Shown: positions 9,370-18,111, counted from the first letter of the stretch. The stretch: DNA of 64,000 nucleotides from Endozoicomonas sp965208385 (GCA_965208385.1 CBDBOO010000093.1:62001-126000), one strand, 5' to 3'. Notes: generated from the letters alone by a model not told the origin. Translations and numbers: made by a program.

Positions 9370-9894
9370 CTTTTTTCCAACTTTCTTTTTTTCAGCTTTC
9401 TTTTTAATTCTGGTTTTTCCTTTTATGTCATAAGACTGATGTACCCTGTATGTGAGAGAGCAACCGCCTCCAGCCAGATTTTTCATAAGAGCACTGACGC
9501 CCCCTTCATTCTGTGTCCAGATAAAATCGGCCTGTTCCTGAATGACATTCCATTGTGTGTTCTTTTGCTGGTAGCTGGCACAACTCTCAGGTGATGTAGA
9601 ACCAATGGTGCTGTAGGCGAGGCAGCGTCGGCCAAATTTTACAAAGGTGGTATTTTTCCAGACGCTATCGTTCTTCTGTCCCCAGGAAGCCATGACACTG
9701 AAACTGCGTTTGTTAAAATAACCGGTGGATACAACGCCGTTGCCTTGCTCCGATAGTGCTTTAAATTCCGTATTTATTGCAGTGTCGCAGCTGTTAAAGC
9801 CGGCTTTATGGGCAAGATCAATAAGATTATTCTCTTCAGCCCTGGCATTTATACTCAGAAGCATAAACAGTACTGTGATGCCGATCCTTGGCAT
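9355..9894 (-). CDS. Secreted protein of unknown function, tail altered by MITE
   Basis: Residues 1-19 look like a signal peptide (ITVLFMLLSINARA), followed by a periplasmic domain with four cysteines (SCDTAIN, RRCLAYS, PESCASY, GGCSLTY) that could form two disulfides. No family recognised. The tail is lysine-rich (KTRIKKKAEKKKVGKK). It now ends VASQ, which the 123-bp MITE encodes. Removing the MITE and one 8-bp duplication restores KKSKKSAAEKKG plus a stop, so the ancestral protein was slightly longer and more basic. The product may still work, since only the tail changed. Confidence 0.75.
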   Translation of the reverse strand: MPRIGITVLFMLLSINARAEENNLIDLAHKAGFNSCDTAINTEFKALSEQGNGVVSTGYFNKRSFSVMASWGQKNDSVWKNTTFVKFGRRCLAYSTIGSTSPESCASYQQKNTQWNVIQEQADFIWTQNEGGVSALMKNLAGGGCSLTYRVHQSYDIKGKTRIKKKAEKKKVGKKVASQ

Positions 9895-10037
9895 AATATT
9901 CGTCCTGTATTCTGTTGAGTTTTGGCGGTGTGATAGAGAGCCTGTATCACACTTATTTAGAGAATCGACTGCAATTCAGGATTCCTGAGATTTATAGTGC
10001 GCTATATCAGAGTAGAGAGCAATTTGGAGCAATATAT

Positions 10038-10286
10038 ATGGAAAGGTTTACTGTTTTTGGTCGTCCAGGATGTGGTTATTGTGTCCAGGCCAAGCGAGTC
10101 CTGGAAATAAATGAATTACCATTTCGCTATATTGATATTCACGCTGAAGGAATCACTGCTGCAGATCTTGAAAAAACCGTTGGACGTCCGGTACGCACGG
10201 TGCCTCAGATTTTCCATGGTAAGAAATATCTGGGTGGATACACGGAGTTGGATGCTTACCTGAAAGAGATGCTGCAGTCGGAATAG
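10038..10286 (+). CDS. grxA: Glutaredoxin, GrxA type
   Basis: An 82-residue thioredoxin-fold protein with redox site CGYC at residues 12-15, the cis-proline in TVPQIF and the GSH-binding GGYTEL. It resembles E. coli Grx1, which reduces disulfides such as that of ribonucleotide reductase with glutathione. I place the start at the ATG at 10038, which has GGAG 8 bases upstream, and not at the longer open frame from 9915. It stands alone, between a divergent secreted-protein gene and an OmpA-type lipoprotein gene. Confidence 0.9.
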   Translation: MERFTVFGRPGCGYCVQAKRVLEINELPFRYIDIHAEGITAADLEKTVGRPVRTVPQIFHGKKYLGGYTELDAYLKEMLQSE

Positions 10287-10564
10287 AGTTATTGAATTCG
10301 GAGCCTGAACGAGAACCGTTTGTCCTCGCTACGGACGCTATTCCCGGTCAGGCTCTCAAGCGCAAAATAGACAAAACGGAACAGGGTAAATTTCAAAGAA
10401 TAAGCGTCTGGCACTGTAAAAGGGTGCGCTAACAGCTGTTTTCTGGTATTTGTACTGTCATCTGAATTACACAACTATTGACAATAATTCTGATGAAATT
10501 GCTTGGTAGTATGGCGATTTGTTAAACACACAATAATATCAATACCAAAACTCAGGAAGAGATA

Positions 10565-11431
10565 ATGCAAACGTATATTGCCAGAGGTGTGATCTTATCG
10601 ATCTGCCTTGCTGTGTTAGCGGGTTGTACCAATTTGTCAAAAGTGGAGCGACAGGCAGCCTGTATTGCTTTGGGCGCTGTTGCCGGTGGTGTTGCAGGAT
10701 CATCTGGAGATGATGATGCGGTATTAGGCACCATCGGTGGTGGGTTGGCTGGTGCTGCTATTTGTGCCCTTCTTGAAGGGGACAGCGATGGTGACGGCGT
10801 AAAAGACAGTCAGGATCAATGCCCGGCTACACCCATAGGCGTAGCGGTAAACAGTCAGGGGTGTGCGCTGGACTCAGATAAAGATGGCGTTTTTAATACC
10901 ATCGATCAGTGTCCGGGAACGCCTGCCGGACAAGCTGTCACGTCCACTGGTTGTACTCCCGAGAAAAAAAGAGAAGTAGTCAGGGTTCTGGATGACGATA
11001 AGGATGGCGTGAACAATGCCGTTGATATCTGTCCTGATACACCCAAAGGTTCTGTCGTTGATGCCCAAGGCTGTCCTCCTGTTCAGAAAATAATTCTGCA
11101 GGGTGTTGTCTTCAATTTTGATTCCATGACTTTGACCGAACCGGGTAAAAGGGTTCTGAGAAGTCAGATAGAAACACTATTGAAGAATCCAGCTGCAAAA
11201 ATTGAGATTTCCGGGCATACCGATGATGCCGGATCTGAAGTGTATAATAAGAACTTATCTCAGAACCGGGCGAAATCCGTTATGGAATACCTGGTAAGTC
11301 ATGGTGTCAGCCAGCGTATTCTGACGGCTGTCGGTTATGGTGAAAGCAAGCCTGTTGCTGATAACAGTACTGAAGCAGGGCGAGCAGAAAACCGTCGTGT
11401 AGAGTTTAAGATTATCAGAAACGAAGGTTAA
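10565..11431 (+). CDS. OmpA-family lipoprotein with calcium-binding repeats
   Basis: The signal ends in the lipobox VLAGC (Cys 20). A glycine-rich segment (GAVAGGVAG ... GGGLAGAA) resembles the glycine-zipper of outer-membrane lipoproteins. Three thrombospondin type 3 repeats follow (DSDGDGVKD, DSDKDGVFN, DDDKDGVNN, each with a C-P-x-T-P motif), which bind calcium in the family. The C-terminal OmpA domain (about residues 180-285) has FNFDSMTLT, ISGHTDDAG and NRRVEF and binds peptidoglycan. The protein probably ties the outer membrane to the cell wall. A terminator-like hairpin follows. Confidence 0.88.
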   Translation: MQTYIARGVILSICLAVLAGCTNLSKVERQAACIALGAVAGGVAGSSGDDDAVLGTIGGGLAGAAICALLEGDSDGDGVKDSQDQCPATPIGVAVNSQGCALDSDKDGVFNTIDQCPGTPAGQAVTSTGCTPEKKREVVRVLDDDKDGVNNAVDICPDTPKGSVVDAQGCPPVQKIILQGVVFNFDSMTLTEPGKRVLRSQIETLLKNPAAKIEISGHTDDAGSEVYNKNLSQNRAKSVMEYLVSHGVSQRILTAVGYGESKPVADNSTEAGRAENRRVEFKIIRNEG

Positions 11432-11441
11432 TTCCGCTTTC

Positions 11442-11476
11442 AAACAGCCTTCCCGGAGAATGCACCAGGAAGGCTG
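11442..11476 (+). terminator. Terminator-like hairpin after OmpA-type gene
   Basis: CAGCCTTCC pairs with GGAAGGCTG around a 15-base loop, followed by TCTCTCATTG. The stem is strong but the U-tract is poor, so termination may be partial. It lies between convergent genes (OmpA-type on plus, tus on minus). Confidence 0.5.
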
Positions 11477-11555
11477 TCTCTCATTGTATTTATTCTGAAT
11501 GGCTTGTCAGTTCATAAAAACTGGCCGGATCACGATGAACATTCCGCAGGAAAAC

Positions 11556-12458
11556 TTAAGCGTATCGATAAATTCTGGAATGGGGGTTCTCACTGATTTT
11601 TATCAGTCGGGCATCGCTGCGACGAAGCCGTTCCTGTTTTGCTGCCGGGTCAAAGGGCCTTATTCTATTAAATTCAGGCAGAGGTTCACCGGGATTCAGT
11701 TTAATAAAAAGCGGCAGGGGACTGTTGATTTGTGCCGGGTACTGCTTCTTCAGATCCGGATCTGATAATCGCAATGTCTGAATCTTCTTCGACCAGGTGA
11801 TATTAGCCCTGAGATGAGGTGCCAGATTACGCTTTATTACGACGGTTTCACCGGCAGGCATCTGTTCCAGAGTCTGTATATCACTGCTGATTGCAGAAGA
11901 GAGAATGTACTTTCTCTTGAAGTGATCGACGGCCTCTTCAGCCGTCAGACGAACAGATCCGCTATGGCTGGCCGCCCAGCTGAAACCCACTCTTTCAGGC
12001 GCATCTGAAAAAATCTTCAACTGCCGGTAAGACTGAACAAAGTGTATGTGCTGTATTTTCAGTCCTCCTAAAACAGAATCACGCAAGTCATCGGAGGTTT
12101 GCTCAATAATGTCGATGCTATCGCCAAAGAGTTTCCTGAAATCAGACATTGTACTTTTGAATTCAGTCCGGACTGCATTGAGTGTTTTACCCAGTTCCAG
12201 AGTGTGTTCAGAGATACCTACCAGGCCGGTGAGTCTGGCTGTTTCCTGCTTGTTCTGGCTGTCACAATAAGTGAGTCGCGTGCTGCATTCTGCAGCCATG
12301 GAACGTTCAGATTGAGTGTCTGACTGATTGGGCTGATCCATAATCCAGACTGGCAGATGCTGGTCATTTTCCACGGCTTCTCGAAAACTTCGATTAATGT
12401 CTACCAGTTGAATCAGTGAATCCCTCACGGCCAGCCGTGCAGCAGTTTCCTTACTCAT
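11556..12458 (-). CDS. tus: Tus-like replication terminus site-binding protein
   Basis: A 300-residue protein whose C-terminal half resembles E. coli Tus: YRQLKIFSDAPERVGFSWA (compare the YRTLTVLHDP and FGWA stretch of Tus), DIQTLEQMPAGETVVIKR, and INSPLPLFIKLNPGE, in the same order as the Tus core that grips Ter DNA. Tus is a monomer that blocks the replicative helicase from one side. I choose the ATG at 12456-12458, which has AGGAATG upstream. The gene starts about 90 bases after the pdxH stop on the same strand, so pdxH and tus may be cotranscribed. A Ter-like sequence lies upstream of pdxH. The assignment rests on remembered sequence and order, not a search. Confidence 0.75.
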   Translation of the reverse strand: MSKETAARLAVRDSLIQLVDINRSFREAVENDQHLPVWIMDQPNQSDTQSERSMAAECSTRLTYCDSQNKQETARLTGLVGISEHTLELGKTLNAVRTEFKSTMSDFRKLFGDSIDIIEQTSDDLRDSVLGGLKIQHIHFVQSYRQLKIFSDAPERVGFSWAASHSGSVRLTAEEAVDHFKRKYILSSAISSDIQTLEQMPAGETVVIKRNLAPHLRANITWSKKIQTLRLSDPDLKKQYPAQINSPLPLFIKLNPGEPLPEFNRIRPFDPAAKQERLRRSDARLIKISENPHSRIYRYA

Positions 12459-12550
12459 GATGACATTCCTGAATAACCATTGCTTCCTGTCCGGAACCGG
12501 GTTGCAGTATAGGTGTTTCAACAGTGCTCGAGACCATCTTTAACAATCCC

Positions 12551-13189
12551 TCAGGGTGAAAGGCGTTCAATTGACCAATGATTTTCGGATTCCCTTGTGT
12601 AGAGAAAGCGATCATGAAGTCTGCTAGGACGGCCCTGCCAGAATTCGATTTTTTCAGGAATAATCCGGTATCCACCCCAAAAATCAGGCAAAGGGATTTT
12701 GCCATCCCGGAATTTACGCTTCATCTCAGCCAGCTTCATTTCAAGTAACTTTCTTCCGGAAATTACCGAGCTCTGCTCGGAAACCCAGGCTCCAAGCTGA
12801 CTTCCTGCAGGGCGACTGGTGAAATATTTTAAAGATTCTGATGTTGATACTTTTTCAGCACGACCCCGAATAATGACCTGACGTTCCAGGGTAATCCAGG
12901 GAAACATAAGTGCTACTTCAGGGTTTTCACTGATTTCCAGTGCTTTGGAGCTTTTAAAATTTGTGAAGAAGACGAAACCCTTGTCATCAAAATACTTGAG
13001 AAGCACGGTTCTTAAGGACGGCATGCCATCGGCACTGGCAGTAGCCAGACTCATGGCATTAGGCTCGGGCAGTTGAGCTTCCCGAGCCTGCTGGAACCAG
13101 AGTGAAAACTGCTGGAATGGATCTGAATCAAGGTGGTCCCTGTCAAGTCCTGCACGAGTGTACTCTTCTCTTAAATGGCTGATATCCAT
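12551..13189 (-). CDS. pdxH: Pyridoxamine 5'-phosphate oxidase
   Basis: A 212-residue FMN enzyme that oxidises pyridoxine or pyridoxamine 5'-phosphate to pyridoxal 5'-phosphate, the last step of vitamin B6 synthesis and salvage. Signatures: LREEYTRAGL at the start, FMN-binding LKYFDDKGFVFFTNFKSSK, RGRAEKV, QSSVIS and the C-terminal WGGYRIIPEKIEFWQGRPSRLHDR with the substrate-binding Arg/His. The end (RLSP) is the family's normal ending. It is the first gene of a probable pdxH-tus unit. Confidence 0.95.
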   Translation of the reverse strand: MDISHLREEYTRAGLDRDHLDSDPFQQFSLWFQQAREAQLPEPNAMSLATASADGMPSLRTVLLKYFDDKGFVFFTNFKSSKALEISENPEVALMFPWITLERQVIIRGRAEKVSTSESLKYFTSRPAGSQLGAWVSEQSSVISGRKLLEMKLAEMKRKFRDGKIPLPDFWGGYRIIPEKIEFWQGRPSRLHDRFLYTRESENHWSIERLSP

Positions 13190-13215
13190 GGTGGCAATCT
13201 ATTCAAAATCAGTGG

Positions 13216-13238
13216 CTTATTGATGTTGTAATTGTACC
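13216..13238 (+). promoter_or_regulatory. Ter-like sequence upstream of pdxH-tus
   Basis: The 23 bases contain ATGTTGTAATTG. The E. coli Ter consensus has ATGTTGTAACTA at the same place, so nine consecutive core bases match, but the usual C after GTTGTAA is T here. In E. coli TerB overlaps the tus promoter, and here the site sits 27 bases before the pdxH start, ahead of tus. Binding is unproven. Confidence 0.4.
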
Positions 13239-13361
13239 GTTAACAAGGCCTGGATGTTAGCTCTTCCGACAACGCAGTTTTGGATGCTTCTTCTGTGAAA
13301 AGTATGTGTGTATAGTCGTATGAGAATCAATAGAACTATTTTCCGAATAATAAGAATATCC

Positions 13362-13855
13362 ATGCCTGAGTCTCCGCTTCAGTATAAAAGAATCAATCTT
13401 GAACAGCATTTTCAGTGTTGTCTTGAATTCAGAAAAGATACCTGGATACAAAGCTTCCTTTCAATAGAAGGGTTTATGGACAGCCTGAGAGGCAGTGAAT
13501 CGGCTTATCGACGGCATATTTCCGGATTGATGCTTTCTGGAAAAAGGGAGTTTATTCATGTATGGCGGGATAGTGAGATCATTGGTCAGATCGAATTTTC
13601 TTTTGACAGCCAGCTGCCGGAATTAGGGTACATCAATCTTTTCTATCTTAAGAAGGAATATCGAGGTACCGGGATATCCAGAGCCATGCATGAGTACGCC
13701 ATTAACAGGTTAGCCGGGGCTGCCTGCCGGGGTGCGTTGTTGTCTGTGAGTAAGACAAATGCCAGAGCATAGGGTTTTACCGTAATCTGGGTTGGCAAGA
13801 GGCAGGGATGACAGCAAAAAGGCCAGAGAGTCTTTATCTGAAAAATATTTTTTGA
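13362..13855 (+). pseudogene. GNAT acetyltransferase, frameshifted
   Basis: From MPESPLQYKRINLEQ the frame carries a GNAT fold: EIIGQIEF (beta 4) and LKKEYRGTGISRAMHEYA (acetyl-CoA loop R-G-T-G-I). It stops at NARA (TAG, 13768-13772). One frame over, the expected end of the domain continues: GFYRNLGWQEAG then MTAKRPESLYLKNIF and a stop at 13855. A single missing base near 13766 explains this. Either the gene is dead or the base is a sequencing error. Substrate unknown. Confidence 0.75.
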
Positions 13856-13866
13856 GAGCTGCAGTA

Positions 13867-14469
13867 ATGGATAATCATCAGCGAAACTGGCCAGAATATT
13901 ATAAAAAAGTAATCAGCAGACAGCCCAGCCCCATTCTTGTAGAGGCCTGTCGATTAATACCTGAGAAAGCACGTACTATTGCTGTGGATTGTGGCTGTGG
14001 TGCGGGAAGGGATACTGCGTACCTGTTGGAACAGGGGTTTGAAGTACATGGATTTGATGTTGAAAAAAATGCGCTGGAAATCTGTCGTGAACGATTTATT
14101 GATGATCCTGATGTTTATTTATCACTCAGCAGTTTTGAACTGTTTGATTACCCGAAGGTCTCATTGGTTAATGCTGGTTGCAGCCTGTTTTTCTGCAGTC
14201 CAGAAAGTTTTACCCTGGCCTGGAAGAAAATGACGGATTCTCTGGAAGATGGTGGACTGTTTTGTGGAGATTTTCTGGGCTATAAAGACTCATGGCTTGA
14301 GGATGAATCCCAAACCCTGAGCTTTTTCAATAACCATGAGATGAAGCGGATATTCGATGGTTTTGAGATCTTGAAATGGCTTGAACGTGATGAGCAGGGA
14401 AAAACTGCACTGGGGCGCAACAAATACTGGCATACCTATTCAGTGATCGCCAGAAAACAGAAAGGGTAA
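13867..14469 (+). CDS. Class I SAM-dependent methyltransferase
   Basis: A 200-residue protein with the SAM-binding motif VDCGCGAGRDTAYLLEQG (motif I), GFDVEKNAL (acidic motif II end) and DGGLFCGDFLG. It resembles small TehB-like methyltransferases. The substrate cannot be told from the sequence. The ATG at 13867 lies 11 bases after the restored stop of the upstream GNAT gene, and the next gene starts 3 bases after the stop, so these genes probably form one transcript. It is the only undamaged gene in the group 13362-15361. Confidence 0.8.
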   Translation: MDNHQRNWPEYYKKVISRQPSPILVEACRLIPEKARTIAVDCGCGAGRDTAYLLEQGFEVHGFDVEKNALEICRERFIDDPDVYLSLSSFELFDYPKVSLVNAGCSLFFCSPESFTLAWKKMTDSLEDGGLFCGDFLGYKDSWLEDESQTLSFFNNHEMKRIFDGFEILKWLERDEQGKTALGRNKYWHTYSVIARKQKG

Positions 14470-14472
14470 AAA

Positions 14473-14819
14473 ATGACCGTTGAAATTGCCTGTTCAGATT
14501 TTATTGCCAGAAATGCAGATGAGGCAACCAGAGGTATCCGGATACGGATATTATCACCTGAGCCGGACCCATTGTCTGAAAATGGTGATTTTCGATGCTG
14601 GGTAGAGTTGACGGGTTTTTCAGAATCGAGATTTGTATATGGTATGGATTCGCTGCAATCTCTTTGTCTTGCTATTGAGTATGTCAGGAAAGAGCTGGAT
14701 CAGTTTGCCGGGGATGGCTGGAGTTTTTCTGTGAGGAACAGGACGAGGAACCCCTGGAGCTGCTTTTCAGTTACTTTCCCGGTCACTATAAGGCTCCCTG
14801 GGAATTAAAAAAACAATAA
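14473..14819 (+). pseudogene. Small conserved protein (DUF6968-like), frameshifted
   Basis: The frame (MTVEIACSDFIARNADE) contains DFRCWVELTGFSES and YGMDSLQSLCLAIEYVRKEL, a pattern I associate with DUF6968 proteins of unknown role. After GDGWSF the original reading appears to continue in another frame: CEEQDEEPLELLFSYFPG then HYKAPWELKKQ and a stop at 14819. One base is missing in a T-run near 14727-14731. The homopolymer position makes a sequencing error a real alternative. Confidence 0.6.
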
Positions 14820-14840
14820 GGCTTAAGGGCACTGAGTATC

Positions 14841-15361
14841 ATGTCGAAAATTGCAGATAACTGGCGAGCCGGTTCTTTTGAAATATTACCTTTTCATTCT
14901 GATCAGGCACCCCTGATGAAAGCAATTTTTGAACAGAATCGTTCTGTCGCTTCGGTGGATCCCACTTTTGGTGTCTACGATCTCAATATTTATGAAAACC
15001 TTCTTTCGGAACTGGTCCGGGAAAATTATTTTCTCAGAAGAATTGTCTCAGGAAACAATGAAGATGTAGGGTATTTTCATTTCGACTTTCACCAGGTTGA
15101 ACAGGGCGTCTGCTGGTTTAATCTGATGACACTATCACCAGAATTTCAGGGCAGAGGTGTGGGTGAAGTGGTGTTTTCATCGATTCTTGAACAAATAGAA
15201 AAACCGGCGAAGTGTCTGAAATCTGGCTGCAGGTGTTTACCGCAAACCACCGGGGATTGAAGTTCTGGTTTGCTAATGGTTTTGACAGAATCAAGAAGGT
15301 GTCCAGTGCCAGTAATGAGAACCAGAATATTCCCTATATGGTTCTGGTCAGGTCGTTATGA
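14841..15361 (+). pseudogene. Second GNAT acetyltransferase, frameshifted
   Basis: The frame carries NEDVGYFHFDFHQV and LSPEFQGRGVGEVVFSSIL, the acetyl-CoA binding Q-G-R-G-V-G loop of GNAT enzymes. At about 15207 the frame breaks. In the next frame the domain continues as SEIWLQVFTANHRGLKFWF, then ANGFDRIKKVSS, ending at 15361. One base is missing near GGCGAAGTG. This is the third single-base lesion in four neighbouring genes. Confidence 0.75.
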
Positions 15362-15372
15362 AGTGAGCGCTA

Positions 15373-17073
15373 TCAGCTGCTGGCCTTTACGGCATTCAGA
15401 AAACACTCTCTGGAGCCCGCCAGTCTTGCTCTCAGTCTCTGTTCCATATCGGCCATTATGGCATTCTTTTTTTCTTCAGAGCTGGCTGTTTCCAAAGAAG
15501 CCTTAATGCTCCGTTCCATGTCATGGCGCAGTTTGGGCTCGCGTAACTCTTTCAAAAATTGCCAGTATGCTTCTGGGTTTTTTAAAGCTTCAGGGCGATG
15601 GGCTTTAAGCTGCTCCACAAGCTCGCTTTCAAAGTGGCCTTTCTGTTTTCCTTGTACTTCCCGGATAAAGTCATCGATTTGTTCCGTATCGACCGCATTG
15701 AAACGGGCCATTTGTGCACCGAATCCTGCTGGGTTTAATTTTCCGGAAACAACACCGGTTTCAACCTGTCTGTTAATGGTCACCCCTGTCAGTTCTTTGA
15801 AAAACTGAAAGGCATGTTTATCTTCAGTTTTGACTTTTATTCGTGCCTTACGCAGTGCATCGGTAACATCATCATTAATATCTCTCTGAACACCCGCCCG
15901 AAGAACTTCCAGGTCGATGGGAGAGAGGTTGCCTCCAGCCTGTTGTAAAGTGGAGATCAGGTTGAGAATCTGCTGTTCCTTAACGGAAGGAGTCAGAGCC
16001 TCGGCAATGAGCTTAGTGGAATAGGCGCTGGCATAATGATCAACCAGCTGGGCTCTCATTTCTGTCTGTGAGGCCTTTGGCTTTTTAAGTTGCTGCTTCA
16101 GATTATTGATGATGTCTGATCTGGTCGTGGCAGGTTGCTTTTGTGCGCTGCTTTTCTTTGATTTTCCTGATGCCCTGGTCTTTTGGGCTTTGTTCTGCCT
16201 GGCTTTATTCTGAGGCAGCGGCTCGTCTACCTTTTTTCGTACTGATGCAATGGGCTCTGATTCATACTCAATAAGCGGAAAGGGCTCCAGCGCAGTCGAA
16301 GTTCCTGGCGCACTCTGTGATACTGGCGCACTCTGTGATACTGGCACGCTCTGTGAAAATGGCACGCTCTGTGAAAATGGCACGCTCTGTGAAAATGGCA
16401 CGCTCTGTGAAATAGAAGGTGATTCAATGGCGGTGTCAGTGGACTGTTTCTGTGCTGCTTTCGACATGTCATTTTTACGATCTGCTTCCCTGATCGCAGA
16501 AAACTGCTCTTTCCGGGTGGTCTGCCATGATTCACTGGCCGTCTTCAGTTTCTCGTGAACCAACTGCTGGAAGCGAGTCTGAACCGATGTGTTTCTGGCA
16601 AAATTCGGAACATGCAACTCTTTGGCCGCGTTGTTGAGGTCATCCTGTAATTCAAGCCATTCCTCATCTTCAGCGTCATAATTTGCCGGATTATAAGTTT
16701 CGGTCAGGGAGTCAAAGGCATCGAAGCCCTTTTGACTGTCACAGTCAGACAGCTGAGTCTTGATGATACTCATTTTATGTTCAAGAAACCGGTTTGCAGC
16801 GATTTCCATAACTTCCTGTTTTTTGGCTTCAGGGCTGGGTATTGAGTGTGACAGTGATTGTTGAGGGCGGGGAATGCGGGTGGTGGTTGCTATAAATGCT
16901 GTAGCCTTTCTATCGTGAATGGATTTTCTGTCTGTGTTGAGTGGATTCTGGGAAAATGGGAGAAACTTTTTTACGGTCTTTAAAACGTGTATTTTCCCAC
17001 TTTTTTCAGGCTGACGAACTGTATCAGAGATTATAGGCCCAGCTGTGGATGTATGCGATCCTTGTATGCTCAC
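15373..17073 (-). CDS. 566-aa protein with tandem SQSVPF repeats, unknown function
   Basis: No enzyme domain recognised. The N-terminal 80 residues are Ser/Thr/Pro-rich and lack a signal peptide. A polar region is followed by six near-identical six-residue repeats (SQSVPF, then SQSVPV, SQSAPV) at about residues 221-256, then a basic linker (RQNKAQKTRASGKSKKSSAQ), then a helical, charged C-terminal region of about 240 residues. This layout (disordered Ser-rich start, repeats, helical end, no signal) is seen in some type III effectors of symbionts, but no secretion genes are nearby, so that is speculation. It converges with the broken GNAT gene. Confidence 0.6.
   Translation of the reverse strand: MSIQGSHTSTAGPIISDTVRQPEKSGKIHVLKTVKKFLPFSQNPLNTDRKSIHDRKATAFIATTTRIPRPQQSLSHSIPSPEAKKQEVMEIAANRFLEHKMSIIKTQLSDCDSQKGFDAFDSLTETYNPANYDAEDEEWLELQDDLNNAAKELHVPNFARNTSVQTRFQQLVHEKLKTASESWQTTRKEQFSAIREADRKNDMSKAAQKQSTDTAIESPSISQSVPFSQSVPFSQSVPFSQSVPVSQSAPVSQSAPGTSTALEPFPLIEYESEPIASVRKKVDEPLPQNKARQNKAQKTRASGKSKKSSAQKQPATTRSDIINNLKQQLKKPKASQTEMRAQLVDHYASAYSTKLIAEALTPSVKEQQILNLISTLQQAGGNLSPIDLEVLRAGVQRDINDDVTDALRKARIKVKTEDKHAFQFFKELTGVTINRQVETGVVSGKLNPAGFGAQMARFNAVDTEQIDDFIREVQGKQKGHFESELVEQLKAHRPEALKNPEAYWQFLKELREPKLRHDMERSIKASLETASSEEKKNAIMADMEQRLRARLAGSRECFLNAVKASS
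16308..16412 (-). repeat. 18-bp tandem repeat inside coding sequence, about 6 units
   Basis: Units read (plus strand) CACGCTCTGTGAAAATGG, with variants such as CGCACTCTGTGATACTGG. Being 18 bp, each adds six residues without changing frame. The identical inner units suggest recent slippage, so unit number is likely to vary between strains. Confidence 0.9.
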
Positions 17074-17274
17074 AATTCATTCCCTGTTTAATCACTATCT
17101 ATCTGTAAATAATAGCCTTTTGGGATAAAACTGCTGTTAAATCGACTTTTTGTATTTCATATTGTTTTTTTGTGACGCGCCTTATAAGAACCTGTCAGAT
17201 CTTGCTGCAGACCGGTGTAGCCCCAATTGAAGTCCTGATATGATCTGGGATTTATAACTCATGAGTGTCATTTG
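17074..17274. other. Spacer upstream of binding-protein gene
   Basis: Together with the promoter region that follows, this is a 330-base stretch without a gene, between two divergent genes. Apart from the promoter at 17275-17303, I see no RNA gene, repeat or further ORF. Confidence 0.5.
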
Positions 17275-17303
17275 TTGACATTGAACAGGAGGATTCGTTA
17301 TTA
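17275..17303 (+). promoter_or_regulatory. Sigma-70 type promoter
   Basis: TTGACA, 17 bases, then TTATTA: a near-consensus -35, an ideal spacing and a fair -10. It lies about 100 bases before the periplasmic binding-protein gene, so a leader of about 90 bases is expected. Confidence 0.6.
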
Positions 17304-17403
17304 GTTAGGGGGTAGTTGGTGTGAAAAATATTATCTTAAGAACGGTCATATGGAATGAATGACCTAAGAATCATGTGATCAATATGATGACAGGTAAAGG
17401 GAA

Positions 17404-18111
17404 TTGACTAAATCAGCCTTCTTTCTAATAGTGTTGACTGCAATATGCAATGTGGGTCATGCGAAGGAAACCGTTGTTGTTGCTATAGCAAACAGTTTAG
17501 GGAGTGAGAAGTCGTTTATGACAGCACAAGCCCTGCTGAATGCTATTGCCAGAAAAATGGGTGTTTCTATTGAATTGATTTCACTGCCAGCAAAACGTAT
17601 TACTCTTATGTTGAGAAAGGGTGAAATACATGCCGACTTTTCCCGAATTAAAGAATATCAGAACGATGTGGCGACAGCTATTCGGGTCGACGAACCTATA
17701 TTAACCTTGCCATATCATGCCTATTCGACAACGGAATCTATCTCAATTAATGGTTGGAATAACCTGGAATCCTATAATATTGTTGGTGTTCGCGGTTTTG
17801 TTTTTGTTGAGAACTATCTTAAAAATCATAAGATATATCATGTTGACTCAGCGGATACCGCACTGAAATTTCTCAAGGCGGGAAGAGCCGATATTTTCAT
17901 AGAGACCAGTCTGGTCGTTTCAAATATAATGAGCAATCCGGATCTGGATTTATCCGGAATATATCAGCTGGAACCGGCTATTCAGCATTTGAATTCATAC
18001 ACTTTTTTTTCAGAAAAATACGCTCATCATGTTGAACCATTTAATCGAGCGTTGTTGGAAATAAAAGCGGATGATACCTATAACAAGATTTTAGGTTATC
18101 CTGATCATTGA
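17404..18111 (+). CDS. Periplasmic solute-binding protein (family 3 type)
   Basis: A 235-residue protein with a signal peptide (FFLIVLTAICNVGHA). The start is TTG at 17404, preceded by AAAGGGAA. The mature part has two-lobe binding-protein features: VVVAIANSLGSEKSF, then ADFSRIKEYQ and GRADIFIETSLV, resembling SBP_bac_3 proteins. No transporter genes flank it, so the ligand is unknown. It could act as an orphan sensor or binding protein. Confidence 0.7.
   Translation: MTKSAFFLIVLTAICNVGHAKETVVVAIANSLGSEKSFMTAQALLNAIARKMGVSIELISLPAKRITLMLRKGEIHADFSRIKEYQNDVATAIRVDEPILTLPYHAYSTTESISINGWNNLESYNIVGVRGFVFVENYLKNHKIYHVDSADTALKFLKAGRADIFIETSLVVSNIMSNPDLDLSGIYQLEPAIQHLNSYTFFSEKYAHHVEPFNRALLEIKADDTYNKILGYPDH

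Noticed and set aside
16308..16412. Regular short repeats, at first CRISPR-like
   Set aside because: The units are 18 bp, directly joined with no spacers, and encode in-frame SQSVPF repeats. No cas genes are in the window.
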